Positions 13,761 through 23,207 of a stretch of 64,000 bases of DNA are shown piece after piece. Under the pieces are notes generated by a model. That model saw only the letters and a program-made list of their open reading frames with translations, was not told where the DNA came from and searched no databases. Made by a program: the position numbers and the translations under genes. Every line of letters begins with the position of its first letter. Position 1 is the stretch's first letter. Source of the stretch: Nothopassalora personata (lineage: Eukaryota; Ascomycota; Dothideomycetes; Mycosphaerellales; Mycosphaerellaceae); contig CM066292.1 in assembly GCA_033816765.1 (NCBI GenBank), forward strand, positions 558,001 to 622,000. Reading direction: 5' to 3'.

Positions 13761-16700
13761 TCCTGTCTAACTATAGACGTAAATGTCTCTATAAAGTTAA
13801 TACTAAACTTCTATAAAAAGCCCCTTATAACTAGCCTAGCCTTCAACTTTTTAATAGCTCTACTAATGCTTCTTTTAACATTAAAGACCTATCTTAACGT
13901 AACTAAGTTTACTCCTTTTAGTAGAATAGCATTCTCCTAGGTGTTGTTGCTCTATAGAGCATCTAGCTCCTTCTAGATTGCTTCCTTCTAAAGGTGTCCC
14001 TATTTCTTGTTATTTATAGCATCCTTGTAGGACTTTGGAATTAGGATCTCTTGCTTATATATAATAACTTCTATAGTTGCTATAAAGGCTATCTCCTTAA
14101 CTTCTTCTAGGAATTTACTATCCTATAGTACTAAATTATCTACTAATTGCATAGCTATAAAGAAAGCTTAGTAGTAAGTAGCAAGGTTCTCTAAGAGGTC
14201 TATTGCTTCTCCTACTTTAGTAGCTAGTTTAGGTATAGGGACTATAGATCTTAGGGCTTTCTGTTTCTATTTATAGCCCTTAACATTATAGTTAGCCCTC
14301 CTCTTACTAAGGGATAATCTAAGAGTAGTCACTTGTGTCCTAGTGACATTCTTTTCCTAGAGATCTAGTGAGCTTATCTTAATTGGCTTATCGATTTTCT
14401 AAAATTCCCCTATATTCTTTAGAGGCTAGGGAAGTTGCATAAACAGCTTTCTTAGTTAGGCTATTACTAGGCTCTAAATGATTGAATAGTGAATAGGTTG
14501 CTCTAAGGATATGTCCTTCCTTAGCCTCCCTAAGGGTCTCCTAGCTGGTGCATTGCTTAATAGATTCAATTTTGTAACATTAAGATCTATATTACCTCTA
14601 GGTGGTCCTTAAAGAAGTCTGCATATATGTATTGTTTAATAGCTTTTATGTCTAGTTCCTAAAAGAGCTAGGCCTTAGCTGTGTTTTTAACGTATCTAAC
14701 AAACACTACTTCTTTGCCTCTATTTATTAGTTTATTACTTCTTGCCTATTAAGGCTATGATCTTGTGTCTATATAGACAATAGCTTTGCATCCCTAAACC
14801 TTTAAATGGTTAATAGTTGGCTTAATACTATTAAAGGCTTCATCTAGTAAAACCTTGAACCTATTATAGTCTAGACTATTTGGTAGTTTATTCCTTATGT
14901 AGGTTTAGGCTTCTAGTGCTTTAGGCTAGAATTTAATTGGCATCTTGGCCTCTTTAAGCATTGCCCTTATAGAGTCTTCTGAGGTTTGTATTAACCTCTT
15001 AACTAGTCTATTTTGGAGCGAGTTATATGCCTTAGTATGCTCTAGCCTAATTCCCAAATCCTTCTCCTACTACTTAACTAATATAATAAGTTCCCTTGTA
15101 TTGTTAAGGCTAACTGCTTTTAACTATGCTAATGATTTCCTCTCTGCCTTAATCTTCTAGTTCTAGAGAGCAACTAGAGCATCTTCTCTTTTCTTAAGAG
15201 GATAGGTCCACTTTTTTTAGAGAAGTTGTTAACAATCTTAAGCTAGTATTTGAACCCTAGCCTTTATGTTAGCAGTAGACTACATATGTTAATAGATATA
15301 AGGGCAAGTCTTTTAGGTCTTCTCTTAGTAACTTTGCCTTTGTACTTCTTTATCTTTGCTATTAAACACACTCTACACTAGTGGAAGCTATCCCTAGGAA
15401 TAGGAATAGGTTCTCTTAAGTCTGTTACCTTATGAAGATTCTAGAGCAAGTTCTTCCTAAAGTGTGCAAATCTTCTATACTAAAGCTGCTACTATTTTAG
15501 GTCAGTCTCTAATTTAGTAGTTATAAAGGCATTCTCCATTAGTAATGCACATAATAAGTGATATGCCCTTTCTTATAGTAGAGGAGAAATCTTATTAATG
15601 AATAGAACCCCCCTAAGGAGCCTTATCTAGACAACAGTTTAGCTAGAGGGGGATATAAGAGAAAATAAAGGAGGTTGGACACTAAACTGCCTACTAAACT
15701 GGTTCTAAGAAACTAGGGTTACCCCTAGCTTAGGTATAAGTAGAACATCTTCTAAAACAACTTTCCTACTAGATCTCCTACTTATCTCTATAGTCCTAAT
15801 ATAAGTAGCTAATAAATGCCCACCTCCTACTTTAATCTATTTCTTCTTTGTTAAGGGAGTTATAGATCTAAAGAGGCAGTTCTAGTTAGTTATATAGGAT
15901 AAAGCATAAGAATTAAGTAACTACTCTAATAAGGGGAACTTGCCTTAGACTTCTATAGTTAAGTGAGCCACTTCATTATACTTATTATTATTAGACATTG
16001 TCTTCTAGGATGAGTTGTATAAGTTAGGTAGCTCTTAGGTAGAGAAACCTTTCCTAGTCTTCCTTGTTTTGGAGGAAGGAGACTAGGCCTAGTTCTTCTA
16101 GAGTGATAGCATGTTAGAGCTAGGTTTCTTCACTATTTTCTTAAGTTCTTCTATAGAGGACTTCTCTCTTAGTGTTCTTCTTAAAGATAGTAGTAGAGAT
16201 CTTCTCTTCTTGACATGTGTTGCATTCTAGGAGGATAGTGCTTAGGAATGAGATCTAAGGACCTTCTTTGCCTTAGAGAGACTAGGGTAGTCCTTAATAA
16301 GATAGTCCTTCTTATAGAGAAGGCAGGAAAGTGATCTTACCTAACCTAAGGGCCTAACCTAGGTAGCTACTATACTATACTTAGCCTTAGAGGGATTCAA
16401 TCTAGCCTCTTAAGCCTTAAGGATCTTTAAGGTCCTTTTATAATCTATCTTTGGCTGAGCCATGATAGTATCCCTAGCTACATAGTAGTTAGGTAGCAGT
16501 GAGCTCAAAAGCTAGGTTATTCTTACATTAGCTTTCCTATAGTGCTAGCCCTCTAGGTTAACATTAGCAATCCTCCTTCTAAGAGACACTAGGTGTGCCT
16601 ATGTAGATCTAATAGTGAACTCTTTACTTATCTCAAAGTTCATAAACTGTTTTGTGAGCTTATGTGCATAGGTTGGTAACACCTAGCTATACTTGTTCTA

Positions 16701-17476
16701 GAGATACACCTATATCTTAGCAGCTTTTCTAGATTCGTAAGAGCCCTTAAGCTTAAATTCATCTTCTTCTGTAATCCTACTTAGGATACTAAAGATATAA
16801 GCTGCATTTTGTTTTGTCTATGTTGGTATATTAAGGATCTCTTTAATCTTAGTCTCTTCCTAGAGTCTTAGGTTCTTGCCCTTAATGTTGTTAAATAACA
16901 CTTCTAACAGGTCATTAATTGTAAAGAATGCTAACTGGCTCTCTATCTTGTATCTCTAAAGGTTGAACTATCTCTTCTAGTTGTCTCTCCTAAGAATTAG
17001 GATTTTAGTTCCCTTCTCTTCTCCTTTCTCTTAGTGTGAATCTATAATAAATTGAATGTAATAAAACAAGGTGTATATGCTTTAAGGTCGTGGCTTAGGT
17101 CCTGCTAAGGCTTTTAGTGTAGAATAGTAAGGTTCGTAGGTATAGATACTAAGGCCTGCTTAGTAGGGTAAAGAAAGAGCGGTGTAGTCTCGGAGCTAGG
17201 ACACAGGTCTGTCTCTCCTAGCAGAGTTCCAAATGACTTACTTAAAGTCCTTCTTAATAGTATCTCGATGCAGTTCTGCCTATAGAGTGTCTTTAAGGTA
17301 TTGGCTTATAGTAAGCCGTATAGAGTCCTTTTCTAGATTACCTATTACTTAGTATTAAACTAAGCTCCTTAATAGGACAGATGGGGTAGACTTCTGCTTC
17401 CTAGATGTTTTCTACTATAATAGCAAGGGATATAAGTAACCTATACTAATATAGGTTGCTCTTACTCCTGCACAAA

Positions 17477-17491
17477 CCCGGGCTTATAACC
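17477..17491 (-). other. Copia 1 primer-binding site
   Basis: The minus strand directly inside the right LTR reads ggttataagcccggg. This fits the complement of an initiator tRNA-Met anticodon-arm fragment (one RIP-type change, catAA to tatAA). Copia elements are known to prime with half tRNA-iMet. Confidence 0.7.
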
Positions 17492-17738
17492 TGTTAAGTT
17501 AAGACCTAACAGGATACGTAGTTAGCAGCGGAGTAGAGTAAGAGATCAATCTTCAACTAGCTAATAGCCACAGGGCATGCAGCAATATATTAGGAACTAA
17601 TGTGTTAATTGTGTTGGATGTCTATCTAAGCTAAAGGGGAGAGAAGGTGTCTTCCGACAAGCTGAGTCATTATGGATGCCTTAGGCTATTAGATCACAAC
17701 CTAACTGTTAACTCCCCCTAAGATACTACATCTTAACA
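17492..17738 (-). repeat. Copia 1 5' LTR
   Basis: 247 bp, the partner of 11024-11270, followed by TSD TTACG at 17739-17743. Confidence 0.93.
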
Positions 17739-17743
17739 TTACG

Positions 17744-18065
17744 TACGAAACGTAGTCTTCTACTCGTCTCCTCGCTTAATAGGAATACGATAGTAGGTAT
17801 CCTTTAGGTCGATCATAGTAAAGAGCCTTATACCCTATAGCCTATCTAATATGTCGCTAATTACGGGTAGTAGATATTAGTTCTTTACTATAATCTTATT
17901 TAGGCCCCTATAATCTATATAGAGCCTAAGAGTACTATTCTTCTTTAGTATAAATAGTATAGGCGTACCCGCCTTACTTATAGATTATGTAATCTACCCT
18001 TCTCTATTACTTACGTAAGATACTCTCTTAAAGTCTCTAGCTTAGATAAGGACTAGTGGTATAGC
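17744..18065 (-). pseudogene. Gypsy B reverse transcriptase, middle fragment
   Basis: Lies between the two copia insertions. The minus strand reads '[20 protein letters not shown]', '[10 protein letters not shown]' and 'LFTMIDLKDTYYRIPIKRGD'. These are the standard RT fingers/palm blocks of Ty3/gypsy. The frame continues leftwards at 11018 after copia 1 and rightwards at 23208 after copia 2. Confidence 0.9.
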
Positions 18066-18283
18066 TGTCACGATCCAAGCGTGCACCTGGGCAGTAGCCC
18101 AAAACAAGACTGAGTCAACGGTTGCCAAGACTCACGTGACTTTGATTAGTCACCGGCAAACTCTTCAATTCTCAAACATCTCAATTTTACATAGACACAT
18201 GCAATACACAACTCGCTTTTGTCACCTCCTTTCATATGAGCCTATACACCAATAATTACGCAGACAGCCGTCACAACGTGATA
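18066..18283 (+). repeat. Copia 2 5' LTR
   Basis: 218 bp; contains the promoter for the genomic RNA by family analogy. The end is set by the adjoining primer-binding site. Confidence 0.95.
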
Positions 18284-18300
18284 GTTATGAGCCCGACAAG
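18284..18300 (+). other. Copia 2 primer-binding site
   Basis: gttatgagcccgacaag directly follows the LTR. It fits the complement of the anticodon-arm half of initiator tRNA-Met (CAT anticodon visible in reverse), the same strategy as copia 1. Confidence 0.72.
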
Positions 18301-18401
18301 CACTCACTAACATTCGCTACACACACAGGAAGCAACGAGTGAGGAACAAGGGACCCAGGTACCCCCGGAGCAGAGTTTGCATCGTCACCAAAAACACACC
18401 A

Positions 18402-18487
18402 GACTACTGCACAGCAGTGCAGCGGTACGGTACAAAAAAAAACAGCACCAAAAGAAGGACTACTGCACAACAGTGCAGCGGTACGGT
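18402..18487 (+). repeat. Duplicated 30-bp hairpin motif in copia 2 leader
   Basis: Two 30-bp repeats, 18402-18431 and 18458-18487, differ at one base. Each holds the palindrome CTGCAC-(4 nt)-GTGCAG, a stem of at least 6 bp. They lie in the untranslated leader 78-163 nt before the ATG. By analogy with retroelement leaders they could serve RNA dimerisation or packaging; this is inference. Confidence 0.6.
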
Positions 18488-18564
18488 GCACCCCACGGAC
18501 CAGTGAACCTACAGGAACTTTCACTGGGCCCAATCACAATTAGCAAAGGTCACCATCAGCAGTC

Positions 18565-21500
18565 ATGGCCACTACCGAGACACCCGGCACAATCGCTGGA
18601 ACGCCATACGGCACAGTGGTACTCAAGAGTCATGACCAATGGGACAAATTCGATCGTCAGCTTGAGCTCTACGCAGAGTCTCTCAATGTCTGGAAGTATC
18701 TGGATCCTCACCAATACGTAACCGAGCCAACAGAGCCGGTCCACTTAACTTTTGAGGAAATCCAATCACAGTACACTTCAGCAGAGGCCACAACAGCAAA
18801 CAGAGAGCTCATCAAGTTACAGCAAACAGACGCAGACCGCAGGCAACGGATGTATGACATCTTTGCTACTGCCAGGTCCAAGCTCATCACCTACCTCATT
18901 CGAACAACAACAGAGCTAGGCCAAGAACTGATGCATGGGAAGACCACTCTCAGATCCAAGTACCAGGCCCTCAAAGACCAGTACGGCCCTGACGACCTCT
19001 TACGTAAGCGGCAGCTCACACTTGAGCTGTCCAGGCTACAAAAGGCCAGCGCTCGCAGGATCGACGACTGGTGCTCAGACTGGCTGGTACTTCAGACTAA
19101 GATGGTCAAGTGCAAACACGCAGAGTACGAGGATCTCAACAGACACTTCCTCCTCGCCATTCAAAGACAGGCCCCTGCCTACGGCGCCTCTCTGTACAAC
19201 GAGTGGAAGCGTGACAACATGAGCTTGCAAAAGCTCACTGAACGATACCTGGAGTGGATACGCGACACCGCTCCAGCGACAACCAACGGACGGTCAGTCT
19301 TCGCGACCCTGTCCGGAGAGCCCTCAGCAGAGGATGACGCGACGGCACCAGCAGAGGGTGCTGGTCAAAAAGAAGGTAACAACACTCGTGGCAGCAGCCG
19401 CAGTGAAAACAACACACGCGGCAGCAGCCGTAGTGAAAACAACAAGACCCGTGGCAACAACCACGCCGAAAGAAAGGACAAGCCCAGCGGCTGCTGGAAC
19501 ATCACCGGCGAGCCTCAAGACAAGTGTCACAAAAACCTCTACTCATGTGATGTGATTAACCCTAGCAAGCGCCCACCAGTTCACCAACGCACCGAGCAGT
19601 GGAAGAAATACTGGAAACACTTCATCAGCTACTGCGTAGGTGATGATGGTGAGCGACTGCTTCGAGTGCTAAATCGCAATGGACGCAAAGACGAAGAGCG
19701 TGACACGGCCATAGCCGAAACCGAAAGCAAAAGCGCAACAGATGCGTTTGCTGGCCTCACTGTCCTTTCGAGCTCAATCAGCAAATTGAGCGCCAACTTC
19801 AGTGATTGCTGGGTGTATGACAACTGTTCAGACACTCATGTGATCAACCACCATGACCAGCAAGGGGTTAACTTCGTTGCAGAGCGCCTCACCACCTCAC
19901 AGATCCAGGCTGGAACAACAAGCTTTCCAATCACGGCATTGGGGCGTGTTCACATGACAATTGGGGGCTATCCATTCACTTTGTTGGATGTAGCCTACTG
20001 CCCAGGTTTTCATGTGAATGTCATCTCCCATACCCGTATGGAAGCAGCCGGGCTCTGGTGGCACGGCCGCACCAATACCATGTGGCACAACGACACCAAG
20101 TTATTGGACCTGCACAGACCTACAGGTACAATTCCCTTCTTCAAGGTGGTAACACCACCACAATCACCCATTGTCTACCAGTGGCCCACAACCGATGGCC
20201 TGGTACTGCCTAAGGTGACTGAGAAGGTGCGCAATGCACACTTCATCAGCGCCATTGGCAGGGGTGATATCAACAACCAAACAGCAATGCAGCCTGACAG
20301 GGTGTGGGACCCAAGCAAGGACCGGGTTATGCGGGTGAAGGACGTACTCTTCGATGAGACCACGTTCTACGACCCATCTGTATTGACCGCCGGCTACACC
20401 ACTCCCATTGAAAACATAGCAACAGCAGAACCGGCTGAAGAGCCTGAACAATACTACGACCTGTATGTCGCTCACCACGAGCAAGACACAGCACAGGCCG
20501 AGGGGGTGGATCAACAGGCCCATCACCCTCGAAAACACCAATACCTCCTTGGACAAGAGCCACACTGGCCTGAACACCAAGGGGTAAAATTCAACCGACG
20601 TGGCAAAGGGAACAGCAGCAGCCTCAAAAGTGACAGCAGTTTCCAGCCATCTGATTGGCCATCAGCAAATGGTGCCGCAGCAGCGGCTGGTCCTCAAGAC
20701 CAGGCCAAATCAGCAACAATCTCACCGGCCAATGAGAAGCCAGAGAACTCTGACAACATTTCAGAGACACAAGACAAAGACACACAGTCAGAAACAGAAG
20801 CAGACACTGACTACTACAACACACTTGAACAGGAAATGATGGACGCACTCACCGACGAGGATCGTGAGGAGATCACGGGCAACGACGCTCACTCTCACTC
20901 TCACCAGCCGTACCCATTTACCTTCACACCACCAGACGCGCCAAACAACGCGCCCACACCACTCTTCCCTTTGGAGCCTGAGCTCTTCACTGAGGACTCG
21001 TCCATCAACAACAACAACAGCAACACCACGGCCTATGGCAAGAGGCAACGCACCGCCTACTTCCATCACTCTCTTCACAACATCATGGTCGCTAACGTGG
21101 TCATCAGCCAGATGAGGGGCATACGCCCAAGACCTCGTTACCCATATCACCACGAAATCCCTCGAACACGCGATTCGAGCCCACCACGACGCGTCAACAC
21201 CGCCGTCACCTCTATGCACCGCGATGACCTTCCCCCAGAACCTGCCAACTACCGAGCCGCCATGAAACACCGCTTCTCCCAACAGTGGACTGAGGCCATG
21301 GCCAAAGAATTCACCAAAGCAATCTCCACAGGCACGTTCAAATGGGTGACAGAAAAAGAGAAGGATCATGACGCTCAACAAGAGGAGGGACTTCAGCCAT
21401 CACTGCCGCTGAAGTGGGTGTACAAGTACAAACTGGATGAGAATGGAATGCTCAAGAGCTTCAAGGCACGGCTGTGCGCAAGAGGAGACCTGCAAGGCAC

Positions 21501-22908
21501 GCATTTGGACACATACGCCGCCACACCGCCAGCAAGCATGTTTCGCCTCTGCTGTGCTATGGCCGCGAGCTTCGACCTAGAAGCCGAGCAATTCGATGTG
21601 GTCAACGCCTTCTTGAACTCGGACTTGCCATACACCATGTATCTCCAGCCGCCACCAGGCATCAACAGGCCATCCGATGGACACGCACTGAAATTGGTCA
21701 AAGCCCTGTATGGATTGAAGGAGTCCCCTTTGCTGTGGTACAACTCCCTCACCGACACGCTGGCCTCCCTCGGACTGGAACCCCTCTCGGACTCCTCATG
21801 CATCTACCATGATAACAAGGTCATGTTCTTCTTCTATGTGGACGACCTGGTCATGCTCTATCACCGCAAGCACAAGACCCATGCTGCCAACATCAAGCAG
21901 CAGCTGCTTGCCAAGTATGAGATGCATGAGCTTGGCAACCTCACCTGGTTCCTTGGTATCAAAGTGACACGAGACCGGCAAAAGCGCCTGCTGTGGCTCT
22001 CTCAAGAAGACTACATTGAGAAGCTAGCCGCCAAATTCACCATATCCACTAGCGCACGCAAAACCTCCGTGCCAGTGGATCAACACCTTGACTGGACAGT
22101 CCCCAATGGCCACACACCAACCGCCATCGCGATCCTTGCGTATCAACAACGCATAGGATCCCTCAACTTCGCCGCCACGCACACGCGGCCTGACATCGCC
22201 TTTTCCTTGTCCATGCTGTCGCAATATCTGACCAAGCCGACTGAGACACATCTCAAGCTTGCTGATCAGTGCTTGCGATATCTGCTGGAGACCAAAACCC
22301 TTTGCCTTGTGTATGGCGCCAGTAAACACATCACCGGCCTACACAGTCACCCAGAACACCTGGGCAACAACCATGAGTTCTTTGGAGCCTCAGACGCCTC
22401 CTACGGTATGAACACCGATAGGACCAGCTCCACCGGATGGATCTTCATGTTGTTTGGGGGACCAGTGGATTACAAAGCATCCAAACAGGTCACTGTCACC
22501 AAGTCCTCAACAGAGGCTGAGCTACTAGGGCTATCACAAGCCGCCTCAGAGCTCATACAATGGGAGCGTGTTTTTGCTGAATTACACCTTCAGTTCAATC
22601 AACGCACCCACCTTTACTGCGATAACACGCAGACCATCCGCCTCGTCAACCAACAAGGGCAAAAGCTTGACACTAAGCTACGCCACGTTGACATCCACCA
22701 CCACTGGCTCCGACAGCGAGACCAGCGAGGAGATATCGAAATCAGGTATCTCAACACCAACGACATGCCAGCAGACGGGCTTACTAAGCTGCTTCCACCG
22801 CAAAAGCACAAGCACTTTGTAAAGCTCCTTAACATGGCTGAGGAAGGCGTAGACCCACGCTCCTCATTTTCCTCCACCAGCACCTCCCACACCACCCCTG
22901 GGGGGTGA
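18565..22908 (+). CDS. Copia 2 Gag-Pol polyprotein, 1447 aa
   Basis: A single uninterrupted frame. ATG at 18565 has G at -3 and G at +4. Domains: Gag helical region (about 40-240); Q/N/R-rich linker with a tandem 'GSSRSENN' repeat (about 277-300); a cysteine region 'CWNITGEPQDKCHKN' in place of a clear CCHC knuckle; protease-like 'WVYDNCSDTHVIN' (about 413), where the usual glycine after the D is cysteine; a GAG-pre-integrase-like stretch (about 490-530); then the integrase C-terminal/SH3-like part 'DRVMRVKDVLFDETTFYDP' (about 593). The HHCC and DDE core, normally some 250 residues, is not visible between these. RT is strong: 'KWVYKYKLDENG' (about 952), 'QFDVVNAFLNSDL', YVDD at 1091-1094. RNase H acidic residues sit at D1277, E1317 and D1353. 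RT and RNase H look intact; integration in cis is doubtful. Confidence 0.95.
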   Translation: MATTETPGTIAGTPYGTVVLKSHDQWDKFDRQLELYAESLNVWKYLDPHQYVTEPTEPVHLTFEEIQSQYTSAEATTANRELIKLQQTDADRRQRMYDIFATARSKLITYLIRTTTELGQELMHGKTTLRSKYQALKDQYGPDDLLRKRQLTLELSRLQKASARRIDDWCSDWLVLQTKMVKCKHAEYEDLNRHFLLAIQRQAPAYGASLYNEWKRDNMSLQKLTERYLEWIRDTAPATTNGRSVFATLSGEPSAEDDATAPAEGAGQKEGNNTRGSSRSENNTRGSSRSENNKTRGNNHAERKDKPSGCWNITGEPQDKCHKNLYSCDVINPSKRPPVHQRTEQWKKYWKHFISYCVGDDGERLLRVLNRNGRKDEERDTAIAETESKSATDAFAGLTVLSSSISKLSANFSDCWVYDNCSDTHVINHHDQQGVNFVAERLTTSQIQAGTTSFPITALGRVHMTIGGYPFTLLDVAYCPGFHVNVISHTRMEAAGLWWHGRTNTMWHNDTKLLDLHRPTGTIPFFKVVTPPQSPIVYQWPTTDGLVLPKVTEKVRNAHFISAIGRGDINNQTAMQPDRVWDPSKDRVMRVKDVLFDETTFYDPSVLTAGYTTPIENIATAEPAEEPEQYYDLYVAHHEQDTAQAEGVDQQAHHPRKHQYLLGQEPHWPEHQGVKFNRRGKGNSSSLKSDSSFQPSDWPSANGAAAAAGPQDQAKSATISPANEKPENSDNISETQDKDTQSETEADTDYYNTLEQEMMDALTDEDREEITGNDAHSHSHQPYPFTFTPPDAPNNAPTPLFPLEPELFTEDSSINNNNSNTTAYGKRQRTAYFHHSLHNIMVANVVISQMRGIRPRPRYPYHHEIPRTRDSSPPRRVNTAVTSMHRDDLPPEPANYRAAMKHRFSQQWTEAMAKEFTKAISTGTFKWVTEKEKDHDAQQEEGLQPSLPLKWVYKYKLDENGMLKSFKARLCARGDLQGTHLDTYAATPPASMFRLCCAMAASFDLEAEQFDVVNAFLNSDLPYTMYLQPPPGINRPSDGHALKLVKALYGLKESPLLWYNSLTDTLASLGLEPLSDSSCIYHDNKVMFFFYVDDLVMLYHRKHKTHAANIKQQLLAKYEMHELGNLTWFLGIKVTRDRQKRLLWLSQEDYIEKLAAKFTISTSARKTSVPVDQHLDWTVPNGHTPTAIAILAYQQRIGSLNFAATHTRPDIAFSLSMLSQYLTKPTETHLKLADQCLRYLLETKTLCLVYGASKHITGLHSHPEHLGNNHEFFGASDASYGMNTDRTSSTGWIFMLFGGPVDYKASKQVTVTKSSTEAELLGLSQAASELIQWERVFAELHLQFNQRTHLYCDNTQTIRLVNQQGQKLDTKLRHVDIHHHWLRQRDQRGDIEIRYLNTNDMPADGLTKLLPPQKHKHFVKLLNMAEEGVDPRSSFSSTSTSHTTPGG

Positions 22909-22984
22909 TATGGTCCTCAACAAGGGTGCACGCGATCACATGCGAATCAGCTCATTCACCTACAGCGCAAGAGCTGAGGGGGTG
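22909..22984 (+). other. Copia 2 3' untranslated region with polypurine tract
   Basis: aagagctgaggggg at 22969-22982 lies 2 bp before the 3' LTR. This is the expected position for the primer of plus-strand DNA synthesis. Confidence 0.75.
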
Positions 22985-23202
22985 TGTCACGATCCAAGCG
23001 TGCACCTGGGCAGCAGCCCAAAACAAGACTGAGTCAACGGTTGCCAAGACTCACGTGACTTTGATTAGTCACCGGCAAACTCTTCAATTCTCAAACATCT
23101 CAATTTTACATAGACACATGCAATACACAACTCGCTTTTGTCACCTCCTTTCATATGAGCCTATACACCAATAATTACGCAGACAGCCGTCACAACGTGA
23201 TA
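22985..23202 (+). repeat. Copia 2 3' LTR
   Basis: 218 bp, essentially identical to 18066-18283; followed by TSD ATAGC. Confidence 0.95.
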
Positions 23203-23207
23203 ATAGC

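Larger units (their letters stand above)
11271..17060 (-). pseudogene. Copia 1 gag-pol relic
   Basis: Minus-strand landmarks in order. Gag near 17000-16930 ('TKILILRRDN'). A degenerate zinc knuckle near 16327-16285. The integrase zinc region near 15380 ('CRVCLIAKIKKYKGK'). RT near 13230 ('LYRLK*AARD*NQLYMLKL') and 13125 ('IIIIYIDNILIAA', where the YVDD box has become YIDN). RNase H near 12600-11700 ('SKKQKSIATS', 'EAKYIAI'), interrupted by the SINE-like insertion. Stops mostly replace W and Q codons, the RIP pattern. No function is expected. Confidence 0.88.
11024..17738 (-). mobile_element. Copia 1: partly RIPped Ty1/copia, nested in gypsy B
   Basis: LTRs of 247 bp at 11024-11270 and 17492-17738 start TGTTAAG and end CTTAACA. 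TTACG is duplicated at 11019-11023 and 17739-17743. The primer-binding site lies inside the right LTR, so the element reads on the minus strand. Gag, integrase, RT and RNase H relics are present in copia order. CpA and TpG are depleted but not absent, so RIP is lighter than in gypsy B. It carries two younger insertions (11803-12563 and 13430-13760). Confidence 0.93.
18066..23202 (+). mobile_element. Copia 2: young, nearly unmutated Ty1/copia element
   Basis: 218-bp LTRs (18066-18283 and 22985-23202) start TGTCACG and end CGTGATA. The only LTR difference I saw is cagtagc versus cagcagc, a RIP-type C to T. TSD ATAGC lies at 18061-18065 and 23203-23207. It contains a primer-binding site, one open Gag-Pol frame and a purine-rich tract before the right LTR. 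Base use is rich in CpA/TpG, unlike the surrounding gypsy B. The integrase core seems to be absent (see the CDS), so this copy is probably non-autonomous although its frame is open. Confidence 0.95.

Noticed and set aside
14945..15160. 71-aa hydrophobic ORF, plus strand
   Set aside because: It is antisense to the copia 1 relic and lacks any supporting signal.
18708..22895. Many ORFs on the minus strand and other frames within copia 2
   Set aside because: They are shadows of the long Gag-Pol frame, with no domain of their own.
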